From contig NZ_JAKDJU010000002.1 of assembly GCF_030453725.1 (NCBI RefSeq), positions 1 to 64,000 of the forward strand: a stretch of 64,000 nucleotides of DNA. The letters are read 5' to 3'. Made by a program: the position numbers and the translations under genes. Under the pieces are notes generated by a model. That model was not told where the DNA came from. It ran no database searches and saw only the letters and a list, made by a program, of their open reading frames with translations. Source of the DNA: Brevibacterium picturae (GTDB lineage: Bacteria > Actinomycetota > Actinomycetes > Actinomycetales > Brevibacteriaceae). Below, in pieces: positions 37,487 through 46,531 of this stretch (positions are counted from its first letter, which is position 1; each line of letters starts with the position of its first letter).

Positions 37487-39073
37487 ATGAACGGAGTACC
37501 CATGGACCTGGATCCGGTTCTCATCGGGCGCTGGCAATTCGGCATCACCACCGTCTATCACTTCTGGATGGTCCCGCTCACCCTTGGCCTCGGGATGCTC
37601 GTCGCGATCCTGCAGACGATGTACCACCGCACGGGCAACGAGATCTACCTGCGCAGCACCAAGTTCTTCGGGAAGCTCTTCCTCATCAACTTCATCATGG
37701 GCGTGGCGACCGGCCTTGTCCAGGAATTCCAATTCGGTATGGCCTGGAGTGAATACTCCCGCTTCGTCGGGGACGTCTTCGGCGCGCCCCTGGCGCTGGA
37801 GGCTCTGCTCGCGTTCTTCCTCGAATCCACGTTTCTGGGGCTCTGGATCTTCGGCTGGGGCAGACTCCCGCGTGCAGTCCACCTGGGCAGCCTGTGGTGC
37901 GCTGTGATCGGGTCGTGGATCTCCGCCTATTTCATCATTGTCGCGAACTCGTGGATGCAGCATCCGGTCGGTGTCGAAATGGTCGACGGCAGGCCGGTGA
38001 TGACCGATGTCTGGGCGGTGCTGACGAACAACACGGCGATCGCTGCCTACACTCACGCGCTGTGCGGCGCGTTGGCGGTCGGCGGTGCCTTCCTGCTCGG
38101 AATCTCCTGGTATCACCTGTACCGCCGACGCAAGGACGGTATCGACACCATCGGACCCGATGGGAAGGTCGTCGTCGGGTCCGCACCCGATGTGCCCGGC
38201 AGGGATGCCCTTGATCATCAGGTCTGGATCCGGTCCCTGCGCATCGGTGCGGTCGTCGGCATCGTCGCCTTCGCCGGTGTGGCGATCACCGGTGACGTCC
38301 AGTCCAAGCTCATGTTCGAACAGCAGCCTATGAAGATGGCCTCGGCCGAAGCCGCCTGCCACGACGGCACCGAGTTCTCGGTGCTCACGATCGGAGATCC
38401 CTCGTCCAACGACTGCGACGGGGTGGAGAACGTGTTCGAGATCCCGGGGCTGCTCTCCTTCCTCGCCAACGGTGACTTCAACACTCCGGTCCACGGAGTG
38501 ACGACTCTGCTTCCTGACTACCAGGAGAAGTACGGCACCCATCTGCCCGAGGACGAACGCTACGGCCAGCACTCCGGCGAGAAGATCGACTACCAGCCCA
38601 TCATGATCGTCACCTACTGGGGGTTTCGGCTCATGATCGGATTCGGCATGATCGCAGCGGGAGTCAGCGCTCTGGCGCTGTGGCTGACCCGCAAGGGCAC
38701 CGTCCCCGCCTCGGCCTGGCTGATGCGCGGGGCGGTCCTGTCCATCACGGCACCATTCATCGCGAACTCCGCCGGCTGGATCTTCACGGAGATGGGACGT
38801 CAGCCGTTCGTGGTCGCGCCGAATCCCGCACGACAGGACGGAGTGTACATGTTCACCCAGGCGGCGCTCTCGCCCGAACTCACCCCGGGAATGCTCCTGT
38901 TCTCACTGATCAGTCTCAGCCTCGTCTACGGCATTCTCATGGTCGTCGAGCTGCGGCTGCTCATCGTCTACATCAGGGGAGGGGTCGCCTCGGCGATGCC
39001 TGAGGTCACCAAGATCAACCACACCCCGCGGATCACGAACGACGAAGACGACGTTCTGTCGTTCGCGTACTGA
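37487..39073 (+). CDS. cydA: Cytochrome bd ubiquinol/menaquinol oxidase subunit I
   Basis: CydA carries hemes b558, b595 and d and the quinol site of the high-affinity oxygen-reducing terminal oxidase. The 528-residue membrane protein has GRWQFGITTVYHFWM with a heme-ligand histidine, QEFQFGMAWSEYSRFVG, and AYTHALCGAL with a second histidine, plus a short Q-loop. ATG 37487 has AAGG upstream; ATG 37502, preceded by GGAG, gives MDLDPVLIGRWQ and is equally possible. Operators overlap its promoter. It heads cydA-cydB-cydDC. Confidence 0.94.
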   Translation: MNGVPMDLDPVLIGRWQFGITTVYHFWMVPLTLGLGMLVAILQTMYHRTGNEIYLRSTKFFGKLFLINFIMGVATGLVQEFQFGMAWSEYSRFVGDVFGAPLALEALLAFFLESTFLGLWIFGWGRLPRAVHLGSLWCAVIGSWISAYFIIVANSWMQHPVGVEMVDGRPVMTDVWAVLTNNTAIAAYTHALCGALAVGGAFLLGISWYHLYRRRKDGIDTIGPDGKVVVGSAPDVPGRDALDHQVWIRSLRIGAVVGIVAFAGVAITGDVQSKLMFEQQPMKMASAEAACHDGTEFSVLTIGDPSSNDCDGVENVFEIPGLLSFLANGDFNTPVHGVTTLLPDYQEKYGTHLPEDERYGQHSGEKIDYQPIMIVTYWGFRLMIGFGMIAAGVSALALWLTRKGTVPASAWLMRGAVLSITAPFIANSAGWIFTEMGRQPFVVAPNPARQDGVYMFTQAALSPELTPGMLLFSLISLSLVYGILMVVELRLLIVYIRGGVASAMPEVTKINHTPRITNDEDDVLSFAY

Positions 39074-39085
39074 GGAGGAGACACG

Positions 39086-40108
39086 ATGGAAACTCTCGCT
39101 GCGATCTGGTTCGTCCTCATCATCGTGCTGTGGATGGGATACCTGTTCCTCGACGGCTTCGACCTCGGAGTCGGAATGCTCATGCCGGTGCTGAGTCGGA
39201 CCGAACGGCAGAAACGAGTGCTGCTCAACACGATCGGACCGACATGGGACGGGAACGAGGTGTGGCTGATCACCGCAGCCGGTGCGACCTTCGCCGCCTT
39301 CCCGCACTGGTACGCCTCCCTGCTCAGCGCTCTCTACATCCCACTGACGCTGTGCCTGTTGGCATTGATCTTCCGGGCCGTCGCCATCGAATATCGCGGC
39401 AAGGGGCACAGTGCGGCGTGGAAGTCCTTCTGGACGTGGGCGATGGCCGTGGGCTCGACCGGCATCGCGTTCTTCATCGGTGCCCTGCTCGCCATCACCT
39501 CGACCGGACTGCCTCTCAACGAGCATGGTGACCTCGTCGGCGGAGCTTTCGCGTGGTTCGGCTGGCCCGCAGTCTTCGGTGGCCTGGGCGGGATCGGGTT
39601 CGCTCTCGTCCACGGACTGATCTTCCTGGGGCTGAAGACCCAGGGCGATATGCGGGAGAAGGCTCAGCTGTGGGCGCGGAGGCTGATGCTGCCCTGCTCG
39701 ATCGGCTTCCTCGTCTGGTTCGGCCTCTCCATCACCGAATGCACGTGGCTCGTGGCAGTCGTCGTCGTTGCGGTGATCGCGCTCCTGGCGGCATACTTCG
39801 CCGTGCGTGCGGGCGCGGAGAAGGCGGCATTCGTCCTGCATGGCATCTACCTCGTCTCCGGGCTCTTCGCCGTGTTCGCCGGTGCCTACCCCAACGTGCT
39901 GCCGTCGACCCTGGATCCGGCGAACTCGCTGACCATCGCCTCGGCGTCGTCATCGGACTACACCCTCACGGTGATGTTGGTCGTGACTGTGATCTGCCTG
40001 CCGATCATCATCGGCTACCAGATCTTCAGCTATCGGATGTTCCTGGGCCGGATCGCGGAGACGCACATTCCCGAAGCGCATCGTGTTCCGGTGGCGATCC
40101 GGTCATGA
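39086..40108 (+). CDS. cydB: Cytochrome bd oxidase subunit II
   Basis: CydB is the structural partner of CydA. The 340-residue polytopic protein contains LDGFDLGVGMLMP and GPTWDGNEVWLITAAGATF, both family hallmarks. It starts 12 bases after the cydA stop, with GAGGAGG as ribosome site, and its TGA overlaps the ATG of cydDC by four bases. The complex is expected to be expressed under low oxygen or when the bc1-aa3 branch is impaired. Confidence 0.95.
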   Translation: METLAAIWFVLIIVLWMGYLFLDGFDLGVGMLMPVLSRTERQKRVLLNTIGPTWDGNEVWLITAAGATFAAFPHWYASLLSALYIPLTLCLLALIFRAVAIEYRGKGHSAAWKSFWTWAMAVGSTGIAFFIGALLAITSTGLPLNEHGDLVGGAFAWFGWPAVFGGLGGIGFALVHGLIFLGLKTQGDMREKAQLWARRLMLPCSIGFLVWFGLSITECTWLVAVVVVAVIALLAAYFAVRAGAEKAAFVLHGIYLVSGLFAVFAGAYPNVLPSTLDPANSLTIASASSSDYTLTVMLVVTVICLPIIIGYQIFSYRMFLGRIAETHIPEAHRVPVAIRS

Positions 40109-43100
40109 GATCACCGCTTCAGATCCTGTTCGACCTGCCGGGCGGCCAACGCGGATTCTTCCTCTCCCTGTTCAGCGCCCTGGCGCGCGCCGTCGGCATC
40201 GTGCTCATCGCCGAGGCCCTGGTGCGATCGATCGTCGGCACGGGCCCCGTTGCAGGTTGGGCGGTGCTGGGACTCCTCGGGGCTGCGCTGCGAGGAGCGA
40301 GTCTGTGGGCCGACCACAGTCTGGGGACCTCCCTGGCTGCCGTGAACAAGCAGAGGCTGAGATCCTCGATTCTCAGGTCCCTGCTCACCGGGCGCGGACA
40401 GCCGCGCATGAATACGGCAGTGACCGTCACACGCGGCATCGACGACCTCGACGACTACTTCACGACCGTGGTGCCCGCACTGAGCGCGGCGGCAGTGGTC
40501 CCCGTGACGCTGCTTGTGCGCATCGTGTTCACCGATGTCCTCTCAGCGGTCATCATCGCCCTGTGCCTGCCGCTGGTTCCGGTCTTCATGATCCTCATCG
40601 GTCGATTCACGAAGGACTCGACGGTCGCGAGCAGCACGGCGCTCGAGCGCCTGTCCGATCATCTGGCCGAGTTGGCCGAGGGGCTGCCCGTGCTCATCGG
40701 CCTCGGACGATCCAGAGATCACGCGCGTCGACTGCGAGCCCTGGGCGAAAAGTACCACAGCGCGAACTTGGCAACCCTGCGCATCGCATTCCTCTCCAGC
40801 CTTGCTCTCGAACTCATCGCCACGATCTCTGTGGCTCTGGTCGCCGTTGTCATCGGCCTGCGACTCGTCTACGGGACCATGGATCTGAGCTCCGGCCTCT
40901 TCGTCCTGCTGCTGGCACCGGAGTGCTTCATCCCGCTGCGCGAACTCGGCTCCGGCTACCACGCCAGCGAGAACGGTCGCGAGGCACAGAATCGCGCACA
41001 TGCGCTGATCGCCAGCACGGACACTGCGGCGCAGGACGGGGCCGACCGCGATGACGCGGCCGGAGCCGGGCACCATGTGATCTACCCGAACCGGACGAGG
41101 ATCGAGTGGACCGGTGATGTCCCGGTCACACCGGGCATCACCGCGGTCCGCGGCGCCTCGGGCGCAGGCAAATCCACAATCCTGGCGGCCCTGACCGGAA
41201 ATCTCCCCGCCGGAGCCAGAACCACAATGACCCCGCGTCGGGTCGCATTCGTGCCACAGGCTCCCCACATCTTCGGTGCGACGATCGGAGCCGAACTCGA
41301 CGTCTACGGTCTCCCGCGCTCACAACAGGGGGCGGCTCTGAGCAATGCCCGCCTGCCCGAGGACGTGAAGCTGTCGACGTCTGCTCTGAGTCCTGGCCAG
41401 CTTCGTCGGCTCGCCTTCGTCCGGGTGCTGCACCTGATAGAGGACGACGCCGAGGCGCTCGTGCTCGACGAACCGACCGCTCATCTCGATGATGAGAACG
41501 CGGAGATCATCATCGGCCTGATCGCCGAGGCGGCAGCACGCGTCCGTGTCATCCTGGCCAGCCATGATGACCGCGTCGCCGCACTCGCCGCCGAGGAGAT
41601 CGTCCCACGGAAGTCCACTTCCTCTGTGAGTGCCGGGAGTGCTGATTCCGCCACGGGTGCCGATTCCCCCACGGGTGCCGATTCCGCCACGAGTGCCGCA
41701 GCGTCGGTGCAGACACGTGGGCAGGGCACCGAGTCGCAGAAACTTGGTCCGGCAGCGGGCGCCGATTCGGCGATGCCCGCCGACCCCGCCATGCCCGCCG
41801 ACCCCGCCATGCCCACTCACTCGGCTGCGGGTAGCGGGCCACAGGTCGCGGACACGGTGGCCGAGGGCCGTGGCTCGTCAATGAAGCGGACGGCGTCGAC
41901 TCTTCGCCGTCGGTGGACGCTCCTGCGCTCGAGCATGCCGCTGCTGACTCCGAACATGATCATCGCTCTGCTCTCGTCCTGCGCCTCGAGCCTGGCCGCG
42001 ATCGCACTGACCGCAGTCTCGGCCTGGCTCATCGTCGAGGCCTCCTACCAGCCTCCCATCATGATTCTCATGGTCGCCATCGTCGGTGTGCGGTTCTTCG
42101 GGCTGAGCCGATCGGTCCTGCTCTATCTCAGCCGCCTCAAACTGCACTCGGCGATCTTCGCCTCGTTGGCCAGGCTGCGCTCTCGTCTCTGGGAGCACTT
42201 CGAGGCGGTCGGCATGGGGGACCGGAAGCTGCTGACCTCTGATGCAGCACTGCGCACCATGGTCTCCGATGCCGATGATGTGCGGGACCTGATTCCGCGG
42301 ACCCTGTTCCCCCCGATCGCCTCGGCGCTGGTCTTCGTTGCTGTGCTCATCGCCACCTGGGCGCTCGACCCGACCTCGCTGCCGTTGTTCCTGGTCCTCG
42401 GCATTCTCAACCTGGTCCTGTTGCCGGTATTGGTCATCAGGAGTGAAAGCGGGCTTGCCGCCCGCGTCCGAACCGCCCGCAACCGGATACTGTCAGTCCT
42501 GGCACGCGCACTGAATGCCAAAACGGACCTGCGAGCGAATCGTGCAGACAATGCGGTTCTCACGGTCCTCAGCCGCGAAGAGCGGGAACTGCAGTCGGCT
42601 CAGCGTCGTTCCTCACGCAACTTCGGGGCCGCTCAACTCTGGCTGCAGCTGAGCACGGTGGCCACAGCGGTGCTCATCGCGATGACCTCCTCGGCACCGA
42701 CGGAAATTCTGGCCGTCGTCGTCCTCATGGCGCTGGGCTCGGCCGACGTGTTCTCACAGTCGCTGCTGGCATTCCGTGCGCTGCCCAGCCTCGGGGTCGT
42801 CCTCGACCGTCTTCCCGAGCTGTCACCCGCCCGGTCGGGCACCGCGGCCGAGCGCCGCACTCACGAGGACTCTGCTGCGGGCGCGTTCGAGGTGAGTGCG
42901 TTCACAGCGCTCGAGCTCGAAGGCATGAGTGTCGGGTGGGACGCCGGACCCGTCGTCGAGGATGTCGATCTGCGTGCTCAGAGAGGCCGGTGGACCGTTC
43001 TGCACGGTGACAGCGGCGCGGGCAAGTCGACGACGCTGAGTGTGCTGCTGCGTTTCCTCGACCCATGGTCAGGCTCCTACCGAGCCGAAGACGGTGGGGG

Positions 43101-43578
43101 CCGCGAAACGGATGTGCTCGGCTTGGCGCCGACGGAGCTTGCCGGACGAATCGCGTGGTGTCCGCAGGAGGCACATGTCTTCCGGTCGACTGTGAGGGGC
43201 AATCTGGCGATCGCGCGCAGCGACACACCCACCACCGAGGAGATGTGTGCGGCACTGACCAGTGCGGGCTTGGGCGAATGGGCCGATCCGGCCGGCCTGG
43301 AGATCTGGGTCGGCGACCACGGAGCAGACATCTCCGGCGGACAGCGCCAGCGATTGGCCGTGGCCAGGACCCTCCTGAGCGGAGCGGACGTGATCGTACT
43401 CGATGAACCGACGGCACACCTCGACGATGAGATGGCGCACGGGTTGGTGACCGACCTGCGGCGGAGCCTTGACTCACACACCGTTGTGATGGTCACTCAT
43501 GATCGCAGTCTGATCGCTGACGGCGACCAGCTGGTCGAGCTGGGAAGTGAGCTCAGTCGCGCTTCGAGCCGAACATGA
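40105..43578 (+). CDS. cydDC: Fused thiol-reductant ABC exporter CydDC
   Basis: This 1157-residue fusion joins CydD (1 to about 510) and CydC (about 593 onward), the heterodimeric exporter of cysteine/glutathione or heme-related cargo needed for cytochrome bd assembly. Both halves have a six-helix domain and an ATPase. Walker A motifs lie at 350-358 (GASGAGKST) and 968-976 (GDSGAGKST). The first signature is LSPGQ rather than LSGGQ, the second SGGQRQRLAVART, so the first ATP site looks degenerate. The joining linker (about 512-592) consists of hexapeptide repeats. The last 26 bp overlap sepH on the other strand. Confidence 0.92.
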   Translation: MRSPLQILFDLPGGQRGFFLSLFSALARAVGIVLIAEALVRSIVGTGPVAGWAVLGLLGAALRGASLWADHSLGTSLAAVNKQRLRSSILRSLLTGRGQPRMNTAVTVTRGIDDLDDYFTTVVPALSAAAVVPVTLLVRIVFTDVLSAVIIALCLPLVPVFMILIGRFTKDSTVASSTALERLSDHLAELAEGLPVLIGLGRSRDHARRLRALGEKYHSANLATLRIAFLSSLALELIATISVALVAVVIGLRLVYGTMDLSSGLFVLLLAPECFIPLRELGSGYHASENGREAQNRAHALIASTDTAAQDGADRDDAAGAGHHVIYPNRTRIEWTGDVPVTPGITAVRGASGAGKSTILAALTGNLPAGARTTMTPRRVAFVPQAPHIFGATIGAELDVYGLPRSQQGAALSNARLPEDVKLSTSALSPGQLRRLAFVRVLHLIEDDAEALVLDEPTAHLDDENAEIIIGLIAEAAARVRVILASHDDRVAALAAEEIVPRKSTSSVSAGSADSATGADSPTGADSATSAAASVQTRGQGTESQKLGPAAGADSAMPADPAMPADPAMPTHSAAGSGPQVADTVAEGRGSSMKRTASTLRRRWTLLRSSMPLLTPNMIIALLSSCASSLAAIALTAVSAWLIVEASYQPPIMILMVAIVGVRFFGLSRSVLLYLSRLKLHSAIFASLARLRSRLWEHFEAVGMGDRKLLTSDAALRTMVSDADDVRDLIPRTLFPPIASALVFVAVLIATWALDPTSLPLFLVLGILNLVLLPVLVIRSESGLAARVRTARNRILSVLARALNAKTDLRANRADNAVLTVLSREERELQSAQRRSSRNFGAAQLWLQLSTVATAVLIAMTSSAPTEILAVVVLMALGSADVFSQSLLAFRALPSLGVVLDRLPELSPARSGTAAERRTHEDSAAGAFEVSAFTALELEGMSVGWDAGPVVEDVDLRAQRGRWTVLHGDSGAGKSTTLSVLLRFLDPWSGSYRAEDGGGRETDVLGLAPTELAGRIAWCPQEAHVFRSTVRGNLAIARSDTPTTEEMCAALTSAGLGEWADPAGLEIWVGDHGADISGGQRQRLAVARTLLSGADVIVLDEPTAHLDDEMAHGLVTDLRRSLDSHTVVMVTHDRSLIADGDQLVELGSELSRASSRT
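41644..41820 (+). repeat. Two 18-bp tandem repeat sets in the CydD-CydC linker
   Basis: Three units related to GATTCCGCCACGGGTGCC lie at 41644-41697 and encode DSATGA-like hexapeptides. ATGCCCGCCGACCCCGCC occurs at 41773-41790 and 41791-41808 with a partial third, encoding MPADPA. Both periods are 18 bp, so expansion or loss keeps frame and changes only linker length. Confidence 0.85.
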
Positions 43579-44650
43579 TCTCGTCCCAGCTGGGGATCGA
43601 TGCGCGGCTGTTCTTCTTGGCCTTCGACTTCGACTCTGTGTCCTTGAGCTGAGTCGATTCCTCGCTGACACGAGATTCCTCTTCGCTGACACCAGGTTCA
43701 TTGAGCAGGGAAAGCTGCTGGTCATCGTCGAATCTGCCGACCTCCTGGGTCGGCTCCTGAGGCTCGTCCGGATCGACCCCTGATGAAGGATCTTCGAAGG
43801 CGAAGACCTCGTCATCGGTGGCATCTGTCGGCCGTCCGGGCGCTGTGTGCGCGCCCTGCGGGTGAGTCTCCGGATCCTCCGTGACCGCACGGAGTCGACC
43901 ACGCGGTTCATCTTCCTCGTCATGGCGACGTCGTTTGCGCAGATTCTCCAGAATCCGTCCTGTCTCTGCCTGGTGATCACGGGCGGCAGGAGAAGGCTGC
44001 GCCGGAGTCGGAGGAGTTGAGGGCGTATCGATCTCCTCGGTGATCTTCTGACGTTCGGCACCGGTTCCGTAGTTCGGGATCGGTCCGGTGTCGGTCGGTC
44101 CCGAATCGGCCAGCCACTTCGCTTCGTCGTCGATGGGAGTCAGGGACCGGCGGTAGTAGTTCCACCCGGCCGTGCGGGTCCGATCAGCGGCGGTGAAGCT
44201 GAGCTGGATGTACCAGTTGCCGTCCTGCTGCTTCCACGCATCCCAATCCATCGTCTCGATGTCGACGTCGCGCATGGCCAGACGAGTCTGGCACAGTTCC
44301 ATCAGAGGAGTGGGGTCGCCATTGGGGTCATGATCGGAATAGATCGGATGCTGACTGGCCCTGTAGGCCGTGTGCGCTCGTTCGGCGAGGGCCGGACGCT
44401 CATAGGTGCGGACCTGCTCGATATCGGCACCCGTCGAGGAGATGACCTCCTCAGCGCTCATGCCGCCGCGGATCATCGCCTGGATGTCACGGGGACGAAC
44501 GGGGGTGTCCGGCTTGGCCGTGGTGCGGTCCTTGCGGACAGCAGCGTAGAGAGCTTCGTCGAGAGCCAATCGATACTGCAGCCCGTTCTCGTCGTTCAGC
44601 AGCAGATGAGTGCCGTCGGCGTCGACTCCGTTCAAGATCAGTTCACGCAT
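43553..44650 (-). CDS. sepH: Septation protein SepH (DUF3071)
   Basis: SepH stimulates FtsZ assembly during actinobacterial division. The 365-residue protein starts MRELILNGVDADGTHLLLND and contains the conserved N-domain with RPRDIQAMIRGGMSAEEVI (a helix-turn-helix-like segment) and ERPALAERAHTAYRA, followed by WYIQLSFTAADRTRTAGWNY and a long acidic/Pro-rich tail. ATG 44650 follows AAGGAG. It is convergent with cydDC with a 26-bp overlap. Division genes thus occur both in the first cluster and here. Confidence 0.9.
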   Translation of the reverse strand: MRELILNGVDADGTHLLLNDENGLQYRLALDEALYAAVRKDRTTAKPDTPVRPRDIQAMIRGGMSAEEVISSTGADIEQVRTYERPALAERAHTAYRASQHPIYSDHDPNGDPTPLMELCQTRLAMRDVDIETMDWDAWKQQDGNWYIQLSFTAADRTRTAGWNYYRRSLTPIDDEAKWLADSGPTDTGPIPNYGTGAERQKITEEIDTPSTPPTPAQPSPAARDHQAETGRILENLRKRRRHDEEDEPRGRLRAVTEDPETHPQGAHTAPGRPTDATDDEVFAFEDPSSGVDPDEPQEPTQEVGRFDDDQQLSLLNEPGVSEEESRVSEESTQLKDTESKSKAKKNSRASIPSWDEIMFGSKRD

Positions 44651-44792
44651 GCCTTAAGCTCCTTTATCGCGTCTCCTCTGCATCGTGTCACGTCCGGAGC
44701 CGCCCATAGGGCAGATTTGCGCGCGAGTCGCGAAATGGCAGACCTGATCGCTGAGCGGGTCTGACTCACTGTGCGGACAACCGGCGCAGACC

Positions 44793-44810
44793 CTCTACAG
44801 GCTGTAAAAT
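44793..44810 (+). promoter_or_regulatory. hemH promoter: BlaI-type site overlapping -10, predicted leaderless
   Basis: CTCTAC-AGGCT-GTAAAA (44793-44809) resembles the blaI and cydA sites. TAAAAT (44805-44810) is a strong -10 formed by its right half. GTG 44819 follows after eight bases, so the transcript is predicted to begin at the start codon. No -35 match is seen. Confidence 0.55.
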
Positions 44811-44818
44811 GGGTAACT

Positions 44819-45925
44819 GTGAATAACACTGCACCCATTGACACTCTCGTCCTCATGTCATTCGGGGGACCGGAGGCTCCAGAAGAAGTCGTCCCATTCC
44901 TCAAGAACGTCACCGCCGGTCGCGGCATACCGGAGGAGCGACTCGAAGAAGTCGGTGAGCACTACTACGGCTTCGGTGGGAAGTCGCCCATCAATGATCA
45001 GAACAAGGCGCTTCTGCAGGCTCTGCGCGACGAGCTCGAGCGTCGCGGAATCGACACCCCGGTGATCTGGGGTAACCGCAATTGGGAGCCGTACCTGACC
45101 GATGTGGTGCGCGCCGAGGCGCAGGCCGGCCGGACCCGGTTCCTGTCCATCGACACCTCGGCGTATTCGTCGTATTCCTCCTGTCGTCAGTATCGTGAGG
45201 ACTTCGCCAAGACGATTGAGGAGCTGTCCGCCGAAGGCACGTCCGTCACGATCGACAAGATCCGGCAGTTCTACAATCACCCCGGCTATGCCGAGGCCTG
45301 CGCACTCCTCCTGCGAGAGGGCATCGCCGACTTCACGAAGCAGGTCGGTGCCCTCGACACGGCGAAGCATCGCATCCTGTTCGTCACGCATTCGATCCCC
45401 AACGTCATGCAGGACGCCTCTGCGGTGACAACCGGTGGCTATCGCGCACAGCACGAAGAGCTCATGGCCCACCTCCTGGATAAATTGTCAGCATCCGAGA
45501 CCCTTCCGGCAGAGCTGGTCTACTGCTCCCGCTCGGGGTCGCCGGAGGTGCCGTGGCTCGAACCGGATGTCAACGATCGGATGACGGAGCTCGCCGAAGA
45601 CGGAGTCGCCGGTGTGATCGTCGTTCCGATCGGATTCATCTCCGATCACATGGAGGTGGCCTTCGACCTCGATACCGAGGCGAAGGAGACCGCCGCCGAA
45701 CTCGGCTTCGCCTTCACCCGTGTCGGGACCGTCGGTACGCACCCCCTGTTCGTGTCCGGGCTCGTCGACCTCGTCGAGGAGAGGACAGCACAGCTTCGCG
45801 GCGAGCAGACGTCTGCCCCGGTGATTGCCGGTTCCACTGCGCTGACTCCCGGCAGCGGCGCGTGCAGCATCGACTGCTGCCGCGGACGCATCGAACGGAC
45901 GACCGAGCCCAACTGGCCGGCCTGA
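44819..45925 (+). CDS. hemH: Coproporphyrin/protoporphyrin ferrochelatase
   Basis: Ferrochelatase inserts iron into the porphyrin; in most monoderm bacteria the substrate is coproporphyrin III. From GTG 44819 it has 368 residues. Key features are LVLMSFGGPEAPEEV, GNRNWEPYL, the catalytic-histidine segment FVTHS (H191) and SDHMEV (E279). C122 in SSCRQYRE and C349, C353 and C354 near the C-terminus resemble the cysteines that bind a [2Fe-2S] cluster in actinobacterial enzymes. The start is chosen because a -10 hexamer lies just upstream. hemE and hemY are 17-18 kb away. Confidence 0.92.
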   Translation: MNNTAPIDTLVLMSFGGPEAPEEVVPFLKNVTAGRGIPEERLEEVGEHYYGFGGKSPINDQNKALLQALRDELERRGIDTPVIWGNRNWEPYLTDVVRAEAQAGRTRFLSIDTSAYSSYSSCRQYREDFAKTIEELSAEGTSVTIDKIRQFYNHPGYAEACALLLREGIADFTKQVGALDTAKHRILFVTHSIPNVMQDASAVTTGGYRAQHEELMAHLLDKLSASETLPAELVYCSRSGSPEVPWLEPDVNDRMTELAEDGVAGVIVVPIGFISDHMEVAFDLDTEAKETAAELGFAFTRVGTVGTHPLFVSGLVDLVEERTAQLRGEQTSAPVIAGSTALTPGSGACSIDCCRGRIERTTEPNWPA

Positions 45926-45959
45926 GTGCCGCGCCGCTGAGCGATCTGCTCGAAACAGA

Positions 45960-45994
45960 AATCCCTCCTCTGCACGATCTGCAGAGGAGGGATT
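45960..45994. terminator. Bidirectional terminator after hemH
   Basis: A perfect 15-bp stem, 45960-45974 with 45980-45994, has loop CGATC and is followed by CTTCG. It lies between hemH and the convergent small gene. Confidence 0.8.
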
Positions 45995-46017
45995 CTTCGT
46001 TCGGTCTTCCCGAAGAG

Positions 46018-46245
46018 TCAGGTTTCTTTCGGTTCGGGAACGACCGGTATCGCTCCGGTCTCTGCTGCGATGACCGCAACGATCGGACCGGTGTCCACAT
46101 CATTGCGATCGGCAAGTTCCAAGAGGTTCTGCAGGTCATCTATGAGGGTCTCGACGAGGTAGTCGTCCCCTTCTGACCGTGCTTCATGAATGCGATGACG
46201 GACATCGTCGATCCTGGTATCGAGTTGATTTGCGAATTCACTCAT
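46018..46245 (-). CDS. Small hypothetical protein
   Basis: This 75-residue acidic protein starts MSEFANQLDTRIDDVRHRIHEA and continues with a Leu/Asp-rich helix (ETLIDDLQNLLELADR). ATG 46245 has a strong ribosome site, GAGGAAGG. It is probably helical, without signal peptide or membrane segment. I do not recognise a family. It converges on hemH and diverges from the DUF4193 gene. The 286-bp divergent gap contains a -10-like TAGAAA at 46498-46503 for the DUF4193 side, but no other clear site. Confidence 0.7.
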   Translation of the reverse strand: MSEFANQLDTRIDDVRHRIHEARSEGDDYLVETLIDDLQNLLELADRNDVDTGPIVAVIAAETGAIPVVPEPKET

Positions 46246-46531
46246 CGTGTATCCGTCCTTCCTCGGGGCGTCACCCATGCGCGGGACGATCCCAGTTTCA
46301 TTCACCGACACAATGCTGTCGGCGTTATTCGACCTATGTATTCTCGCAGAGCTTTTCGAGAGTCGTATGTGTGAGCTGTCACGAGGCGATTCGTCAGTGA
46401 CGAGAATCACCGTGAACATGGACGATCTGATCTTGCCAACAGCAAGCATACAGTGCACAATGCTGGGGACACGTTTGGCGAGAGGGGTAGAAAATCCTCC
46501 TCAGCACCCCCGACAGAGAGCGATGAGCCAT

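Noticed and set aside
39553..40104. Extended N-terminus for cydDC
   Set aside because: The in-frame extension overlaps cydB in another frame and has no membrane-protein character; ATG 40105 overlapping the cydB stop fits.
41881..43578. Separate cydC gene starting at ATG 41881
   Set aside because: The reading frame is continuous with cydD and no ribosome site precedes the ATG; kept as a fusion.
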